From the NCBI GenBank assembly GCA_904066235.2, contig CAJFCV020000004.1, positions 11,842,001-11,906,000 on the forward strand: a stretch of 64,000 nt of DNA. Reading direction: 5' to 3'. Of this stretch, positions 57,164 to 64,000 are shown one piece after another. Numbering within the stretch: the first letter of the stretch is position 1; the number at the start of each line of letters is the position of its first letter. Under the pieces are notes generated by a model, which worked only from the letters and a program-made list of their open reading frames with translations, ran no database searches and had not been told where the DNA came from. A program made the translations under genes and the position numbers. The stretch is from Bursaphelenchus xylophilus. Its lineage: Eukaryota; Nematoda; Chromadorea; Rhabditida; Aphelenchoididae.

Positions 57164-58386
57164 CATTGTAATTTTCTTTGTTTTATTGGGTGTTTCAGAA
57201 AGGTCCGTCGTTTCTTTTATTACTTTGTTTTACAAGAATTTTCTTATTGTTTGGCAAAGTGGACATATTTGTTTTATACAGGTTTTTCTCCTCTACAAAA
57301 CCGCGTCTTTAGTTTTTTTGAAGATTAGGTTTTTTACAGTTTTTTGGGCTTAAAAATAAGTCATCTTCTGTGAGAATTTGTCTCACTCAGCAATATACAC
57401 TAGCTATACATAGGTTTCCAAGATGATGTGTTCATTTGCCGTGATCTCACTGCTCTGCTCACTCGAGCTATTTTACATTGGATCAATCTTGAACAGTGCA
57501 ATGACAGCTTTTCAACTGATTTTCTTTTTATCTTTTCTCATCCCTACTGGTCTATTTACTGCCAGAAATCACTGAACGCTGCCTCAAATTCCAATCTTTG
57601 GTCGTTTCGGAATTTCGCCCCGATCAAACTGGCTCTTTTCCGAAACCCCATCGTTATATGCAAATTAGCGCCGAAATGATCCGTTGGGTCCTTTCTCATC
57701 GCACTTGAAGCGAGTCTCCCTTTTGTTTCGATAATGTCGTCTAGACTGCGACGACACGTGCGAAAAAAATGAGGAGAGAATCCGCAGCGACGAAACGACT
57801 GGAATGCCGCCAAATAAATAAAAATAAAAAAAAATCGGATTCGTTTTTTTCTCGTTTCCCGGGAGGTTAACGACGCTCTCTGACAGCGTCTGGAATGAGC
57901 TGAACCACGTGAGAGCCCGACAACGGGTCCTCACGGGCGAAAGTAATGGAGGGGAAAGTCCGGTCGATGAGCAGGAAATAAATCTTGACGAGCACGCGGA
58001 GAAGGGCAACCAGTGTACGAGAAAATGGTCGGGATGAACTTTAAAGACGGTAGTTTAGCGAGATGAAAGGGTTTCAGGGCTCTAAAGGGAATTCCAAGAG
58101 CAAGCTTTAACGGCCAAGAGCAATTAGGGCGTCTTTGATTAAATCGGGGAGGACTGGTTTACAAGATGTCGAAGGAAGATTTAGAAGAGCACCAAAGACA
58201 GGGAAATAGAGATACAGTAGCCGCAAATCACCAAAAATTTGAAATTTAGGAGGTAAAAAGCAATATAAGTTCTTCTCTTAATTTAGTGACCTGTATTTTA
58301 GTTTATGACGCTTTGAGATTGAATTGTGTCAAAATATGTGCTTACTATGTCATGGAAAAAAATTTTAGCATTTTGAACACTTGAGC

Positions 58387-58545
58387 TATCAGTCTGCCGG
58401 GAAAATAATAAGCACAAAGTTGCTGTGACGATCGAGTCGCTGAAGTGAAAAGCAATTTGATCTTGCCGCGATGCAATTCATTTTCTCACCGACGAAGCGA
58501 TTTTCGAAGCGAGAGAGTGCTCATTATTTTCCCGACAGACTGATA
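58387..58545 (-). mobile_element. Family A MITE
   Basis: TATCAGTCTGCCGGG to GACTGATA, complete interior. Confidence 0.92.
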
Positions 58546-58624
58546 CTTTTGTTTCACTGATAGTTTAATCAGTTCGGATTGATTTTAATTAGGAACCTTG
58601 GAGTTTCACCAAGATACGCCATAA

Positions 58625-58665
58625 TTTCGCCAACTTTCGACCTAAAAAGCTCTTATTTTTGCGCT
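58625..58665 (-). repeat. Family B fragment
   Basis: GCCAACTTTCGACCTAAAAA is identical to the corresponding part of the copy at 9673; little else remains. Confidence 0.5.
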
Positions 58666-59288
58666 AGTCCTTCATGGAAAGCAAATACCACATGTGACGC
58701 TTTAGTTCTAAACTTCGCTTGTTGTCCAATGCTCTTTCCAACTGATCCCCAAAATGCAACACTCTCTGACAAAAGATCACCGTGAACGAATGTTGCCGTG
58801 TGCAAACACTACAAATCGCGGTTCAGATCGCGATTTAACGATACTAGGACATTACAAGTGGGCGTACAAACAAAATGACTGACCAACGATCGGCCCGAGA
58901 CCCCTTAAGCCCTAAGGGAATTTTTAGGGGATCTTTTGGGGGTTTCGAAACAAAGATCATCTTTTTCGCTAGTTTAAGGCAACAAAATCAAAAAAATCTT
59001 TAGTAGAGATACCAATAAGGAAGTAGTCAGCCAAAAAATACAAAGATAGAACCAGTGATTGTCCGAAAATTTGATTACGCAACAAATTAAAGACCACAAG
59101 CGTTGCACAATCGGCGAGATAACAATCAAAGGCCATATTGACTCCTTTTCGGCTTCCACAAGATAATTGATGTGGCTGGTTGTAAAGTCGAAGCTTCATG
59201 ACAAATTACGACACAAGATATGAATGGAATACGAATATAATGCTTTAATGGGAAGCCACAAACTTTTTTGATGACAAAAAACAATTTA

Positions 59289-60151
59289 ACAAGGGATGTA
59301 TACTGATACCCAAAGTACGATGCTCAGATTTTGATGAAAATGGGCAGAAATTTAAAATAATTTTTTCTAAAACATATTTGAGATTACTAGCTCACGTTTT
59401 GTACAAGAAACAAACAAGATTTTTTGGTCAAAAATTCAGAAAAAAGTAAGTAAATTTTTTTTTTGCAAATTTTGGTGTGAAGATTTTCATGGCCAATTCT
59501 ATTAGGTTGTCCAACAAATAATGACCCTCTGTGAGAGGGGCAAAGTTTAAAGCCTCTAAAAAAGGCAAGCGATGATGGAATTTCGAAATATTATAACATT
59601 TTGTAGCTGATATTTCAGGCTTTCGTTTGATGTATCGTTTGTCATATTGGGACCAAATTACAGTAATTTAGCCCCAATCGAAAATTATCAAAAAAAAGTC
59701 GGTTCGCGCTGTCATCTTTTACGGGCAAAAACAGGATGCGAAAGTTTCAGAAGCTACGCAAAGTATCAACGCTATGTTCGACTAGTGTGTTCTGAGTCTG
59801 AACACGGTAGAACGATGGATTTAAAAATTACGATTTGACGGCAAGGGACCCAAAGATAAAGTACTATTTGTTGGACAACCTAATACCGTAGAAGATAGAT
59901 AATGCTCCCACAAAAAATGAAGTTTTTTATTGCAACTGGCTTTTTTATTGGAGTGTTTTTTTTTTCTGACCGCTCTCCGCGTTTGAGAGTGCGCGTTTCG
60001 CGCACTCTCTCGGCCACAAAGATCGTTGAACATCTTAGCTGCCTCTGCAAAGCGCGAGCTAAAATTTTGAGGAATTTACATGTGACCTGTGCTCATAGCA
60101 CGTCCAAACTTTTTTAAAAATCTGAGCGTTACACTTATAGTACTTCCCTTG
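59289..60151 (+). mobile_element. Family B element split by a mariner-type insertion
   Basis: The left part is 59289-59501 (ACAAGGGATG, GATGCTCAGATTTTGATGAA). The right part is 59886-60151 (CTGACCGCTCTCCGCGTTTG, GTACTTCCCTTGC). The insertion lies between them. Confidence 0.87.
59502..59883. mobile_element. Mariner-type non-autonomous element inserted in a family B repeat
   Basis: Inverted ends TTAGGTTGTCCAACAAATA are flanked by TA at 59500-59501 and 59884-59885. Removing the element and one TA gives AATTCTACCGTAG, which matches the uninterrupted family B sequence. No transposase motif was found in the 382 bp. Confidence 0.88.
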
Positions 60152-60968
60152 CAAGATTTTTTTTATTTCCTTCTGTAAAATTAAGATTTTTTCTTCTTTC
60201 ATTGCACTTTTTTCTTCACATTTATTCAACCGACATCCGATCTGATCCAACAAATTTTTGCAAGCGATTCTAAGAAATAAACAAAATTTTTTTTGGTCAG
60301 CGAGTAAATCGAAACTTTGTATCGGATTTCAATCAAAAGAACTCCGCGCGACATTGCACTGCATCTGGCCAGACGCCCAGATTGTAAACACCACATTCCT
60401 CCACAGTTCTGCGTATCATGTGACATAAAGTAAGGGCGAAAAAAGATGCACAAGTTAATAAAAAAACCAAAAAATTTGCATAGTTTAGCCTACAAACAAA
60501 GCTTGTAAATTTTAACATATAAAATGTAAGGTACATATAAACTCTGTTTTCAACATTTTTGTAAAAACGGAAGACCCATCTTGTGACATTCTGCTGAGCG
60601 AAGCGGAAAAAAAATTACTTGCATGTTGCGTGAGGGCCCGGCGGACTTTCATCGGCTGATAAGAAGGGATCCGGGCGTACTGTGGCTGACGAGGAAGCCT
60701 TTTTTTGGGGTGGTTTGCAAGCTAAACATGTTTGGTGGTCTGAGAAATGGTGGGCACACATGATGAGGTAATTGCACAACAGGCGACTAAAAGATGTGTA
60801 AGCTGTATAAGCTGTATAAGCTAATGATACCGTACGACAAATCAAACAAATAAAAGGCAAAAAACTTGTCCCAACATGGTAATTACCCAAGTGTGATACT
60901 CAGATTTTCTCTAAATTTTTTCAATACAGTTCTGGCATTGGCCACATACATAAACCTTCAGGAATTAT

Positions 60969-60999
60969 CATCAGTTTGTCGATAAAATAATGAGCGCTA
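60969..60999. repeat. Family A left-end fragment
   Basis: TCATCAGTTTGTCGATAAAA is followed by AATGAGCGC and then unrelated sequence. It opens the composite insert that runs to 61228. Confidence 0.7.
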
Positions 61000-61082
61000 A
61001 AAATTTCATTTCCAGCCGATTTTGGCGTAAAAAATTTTGCGATTTTATACGAAAGGTCGATTAAAAATTCTGAAGTTTTAGT
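61000..61082 (+). repeat. Module shared with 16781-16860
   Basis: It aligns to the earlier copy over about 80 bases with substitutions and 1-2 base gaps, and lies between a family A end fragment and a full family A element. Confidence 0.75.
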
Positions 61083-61228
61083 GTCAGTCTGTCGGGAAAA
61101 TAATGAGCATTCTGTCGGATCGAAGATCGCATCGCCGCCGGGAAAATGAATTGTGTCGCAGCAAAGTCAAATTGCTTTTTAATTCAGCGATCGGCACAGC
61201 GATATTGTGGTCATTATTTTCCCGACAG
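61083..61228 (+). mobile_element. Family A MITE inside a family B remnant
   Basis: The complete left end and interior are present. The right end is cut at CCCGACAGG. It is preceded by the module also found at 16781-16860. Confidence 0.9.
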
Positions 61229-61275
61229 GCCCATAATAACCTTTAAATTTCACCTCGCGCTTTGCAGAGACAAGT

Positions 61276-64000
61276 ACATTTTCATTGCCCAAGCTATGAG
61301 TGATGTTTCACCCTTATAACCGACTGAAATATTCTCCATACAAGGTATTATAGATCTCTGAACATCTGTATTTTGAAATAAAAAATATTGTCCCACAAAC
61401 CACATATTTTCGATCATTCGACGTGTTACTGAGTTTATTGTGCATCAATATTTTCGACGAAATCCTTGTGCCTTGACGTTTTTCGCCCCATCCTTCGTCG
61501 GAATGCAAATCCCGTTCCAGCCCCGATTTCTCGACGCTTCCGCGCTCTGTTTTGTGCACATGCTCCGCTGAACTCGAATGCGGTGCGGTTTTAAACGCTG
61601 CGCTAATCGCTCGCGTTTAATCGCTCTCAAGGCCGACCACTTGATTAGGGCGCCGGTTCGACGAATTCCCGGAGAGGTCGACGGATTCCAGGGCAATGAG
61701 TAATTAGTCAACATGAGCGAATCAAGGCTGCGAGACGGAGATACGCGTGACGTTGAAAAGTTGAATCGTTTGATGCAAGAATATGGGGTAAACGAGGGCA
61801 TTGGAGATTTGGGATGATGTACGGCAGAGAGAACATTTTGAGGAGCAACTTGAACAGGACACGGGCGGAAATGTCATCAAAAAACGTAGCGAAAAGAGTC
61901 TTTCGGGTGGTAACCCCAAAAATTTTTGACATTCTTCAATTCGCTGCTTCTGTTACTCACGCACTTTTGCCTTCTTGATCAATCTCCCACTCTCCATCAC
62001 TTAACCTTTCCCCCCTCCTCTCCTTCTGACTAATTGTCGTGCCATTGTTTCAGCCGTGCCTTCATAAAAACCGAATTTTCCCATGCGCTTTTTTCTCCAG
62101 AGTCACTCTCCCCTTTCGTCGGTTTACCGCAAAAAACAGCGACGCTGTCCCGGTCGCCCCACGTTTTTCTTGTCACGGAGCCAAAAAAGCCCCGGAATTT
62201 TTTAGTGTGTCGTTCCTTTCTTTCCGTTCGCCCCTGGTACCGGACGGTACGGCGGGGTTGCGAGACCAACAAAAAAAGAAGAAAACGAAAAGCGCGGAAC
62301 GTCGGAGGGGAACGGTGGAGTGTGCCCGACGGTCGGGTTTAAGAGTGCGATCGGGGGACGACCAAGAAGTGGTCTGACTCGACGGAAATGCGCGCCCAAA
62401 TCGCTAAGAATTTTCGGGGGCAGAGATTTTTGCGAGTTGCGAAGGATGAGAGCGAACGAAATGGAGTGTTTCGCGGCGATGGAGGTGATGCAACGGAGAG
62501 GTTAGAGGGCTGAGACGAGGGTAGAGGTCGTCAAAGATAGTGAACCGGCTGGAATTTTGAACTACGGGACTTTGCTGATATATGTCAGCAAATTTCCAAA
62601 AAATCACGATTTTGTTGTGGCACTGCTGCCAAAAGTTGGCCAAATGACTCTATTTGGCTGTCAAGGCTATGTACTTCAATTGCAGATGGTTTAAAGGTCA
62701 GCAAAGCTCCAGAACATGATGAAAAATCTAGTGAAAGATGGATATCTGTCAAAGGTTTGAGAGTTAATTTATTTTCTGCTATAAAAAATTTCATCAAGCC
62801 TTCAGCTACTCCCTACAGTACTGAAAACTTCCGTTTCCCATCCGCCCCTCGGATTGCAACATTCCCATCGGCTCTATTCTCCTTCTTCAGGTCATTCCGC
62901 GGTCCCCTTCGATCCCATGTGACCACACACACAAGTGCGCAAACAGGATTACAAAACGAAACGAGCAAAGTTTTTTCGGCGTTTGACTCGAAACGACCTT
63001 TTCCACCACCTGGCCATGAGCGTGCTGCACCGTGCCAGCGTGTTTCGTGGCGAGTGCGCGATCGCTTTCCTCGAAACCTTTTTGTGTCCGGTTTGTTTTT
63101 CCACGTTCTTCGGCGGAAATGATCGAAGGCAATAAATCAACGGGCCGACTTGCAATTCCGCTTCTTCGAACGGGGGCACGGAGTTCGGATGGCGCCAAAT
63201 TTAGGGACGGTTTATCAGGGCGATGATAGATGTGGGGAGGATGATGGATGCGGCTATTATAGGGGAAAACAGCAGAGATAAAGACAATAACTCATTGTCA
63301 AAACAGGGTACTCAGTTGATGTGCTAAAGAGCGAAGAATAGCTGCTCGTTAAGTAGCATTTGATATCAGCAACATAACAGAAGAGCATGATAAACTTGTT
63401 GGTCTGTAAGTGCACCCAAAAGAAGTAGTGTTGAACATGCAACACATCCAACAACGACAGCAATAAGATGACTTATAGATTGTCGTTTTCAATCCAATGA
63501 TTGTAAGAGACAATTTTCCAAGCATTTTAAATTTTGAAAATTGGAGAAATTACTGTTCGCCACAATTGTCCAATTGGCTGGATAAGTTTTCAGGCAAAGG
63601 ATTAAAGATTCTTTGCGTTTTTTGTAAGCGTTTTAACGAAGCCACAAGACTTCCTGAATGTCCTGGAGCGTAATCGACTCATTTTTTTGCCAGGTAAATT
63701 GTTAATTGACAACCCTCGCAAAAGTTCTTTTTGTAGTCGCTTTCAACTATCCATACCTTGAACTGACCTTAGTGGTATCTGAGGTTGCTACAGCTACTTT
63801 TTAAATTCCGCCTTTGACAAAATGCCCAGAAAATCATTTGCCTACTGTAATAAGGAAATAATTAACAATAAGAGAAATACGGTGACATTCAACATTTATA
63901 CTAGAAATATTTCACTATTTTTTCAATCTTTCCGACCTTCAGATGTATACTGGTTGACAAAATTTTCTTTCCACCTCGTATCTCTGGAACGGCTGGGCCT
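61276..64000. other. Intergenic, no gene seen
   Basis: The 61.4-63.2 kb part is GC-rich with overlapping ORFs up to 121 codons; the end is AT-rich. No family A or B copy. Confidence 0.5.

Larger units (their letters stand above)
55680..58386. other. Intergenic, AT-rich
   Basis: Apart from the two palindromes listed separately, nothing is supported. The 144-codon ORF at 55993-56427 has no recognised domain. Confidence 0.5.
60884..61275 (-). repeat. Family B remnant split by a family A composite
   Basis: The left part is TACCCAAGTGTGATACTCAG through CATTGGCCACATACATAAAC. After the family A insert the frame of the repeat resumes with CTCGCGCTTTGCAGAGACAA. The rest is lost. Confidence 0.75.

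Noticed and set aside
60880..60905. Similarity to the nematode spliced leader SL1 (AATTACCCAAGT)
   Set aside because: The sequence is the left end of a family B element, which normally reads TACCCCAAGTGCG. No Sm site or SL RNA fold follows.

Overview
The window reads as nuclear DNA of a rhabditid nematode, most likely Caenorhabditis or a close relative. The evidence is nematode-type splice sites (short pyrimidine runs ending in TTTGCAG, donors such as GTAAGT), one spliced PIM-family kinase gene resembling C. elegans prk-1/prk-2, many miniature inverted-repeat elements and a BEL/Pao retroelement. The species cannot be fixed from sequence alone. No rRNA or tRNA gene and no CRISPR array was recognised.

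Layout. (1) 1-19 kb is repeat-rich and has no convincing gene. It holds many copies of two miniature inverted-repeat (MITE-like) families: family A, about 150 bp, with ends TATCAGTCTGTCGGGAAAAT; and family B, about 450 bp, with ends like ACAAGGGAAGTAC. It also holds a 250 bp foldback and a BEL-type solo LTR with a 5 bp target duplication. (2) 19-36.5 kb is more GC-rich and almost free of these families. It has no complete gene and may be the regulatory or 5'-UTR/intron territory of the kinase gene; one orphan exon-like segment lies at 32.27 kb. (3) 36.8-43.4 kb holds the kinase gene on the plus strand. Four coding exons, all with matching splice phase, give 599 codons. A long 3' UTR follows with seven PUF-type TGTANATA sites before an AATAAA signal. 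(4) 43.7-61.3 kb is again repeat-rich. It contains a very young, pol-deleted BEL/Pao element with an intact gag-protease ORF, a 969 bp near-perfect mariner-ended palindrome, a mariner-type element inserted inside a family B copy, and more MITEs. (5) 61.3-64 kb has no recognised feature.

The kinase is the only host protein gene I can support. The 889-codon ORF belongs to the retroelement. Points most worth following up are the PUF-site cluster in the kinase 3' UTR, a DSGxxS degron-like motif near the kinase C-terminus, the tandem LTR-sharing structure of the BEL element, the long palindrome, and the repeat-poor 24.7 kb interval around the kinase gene.
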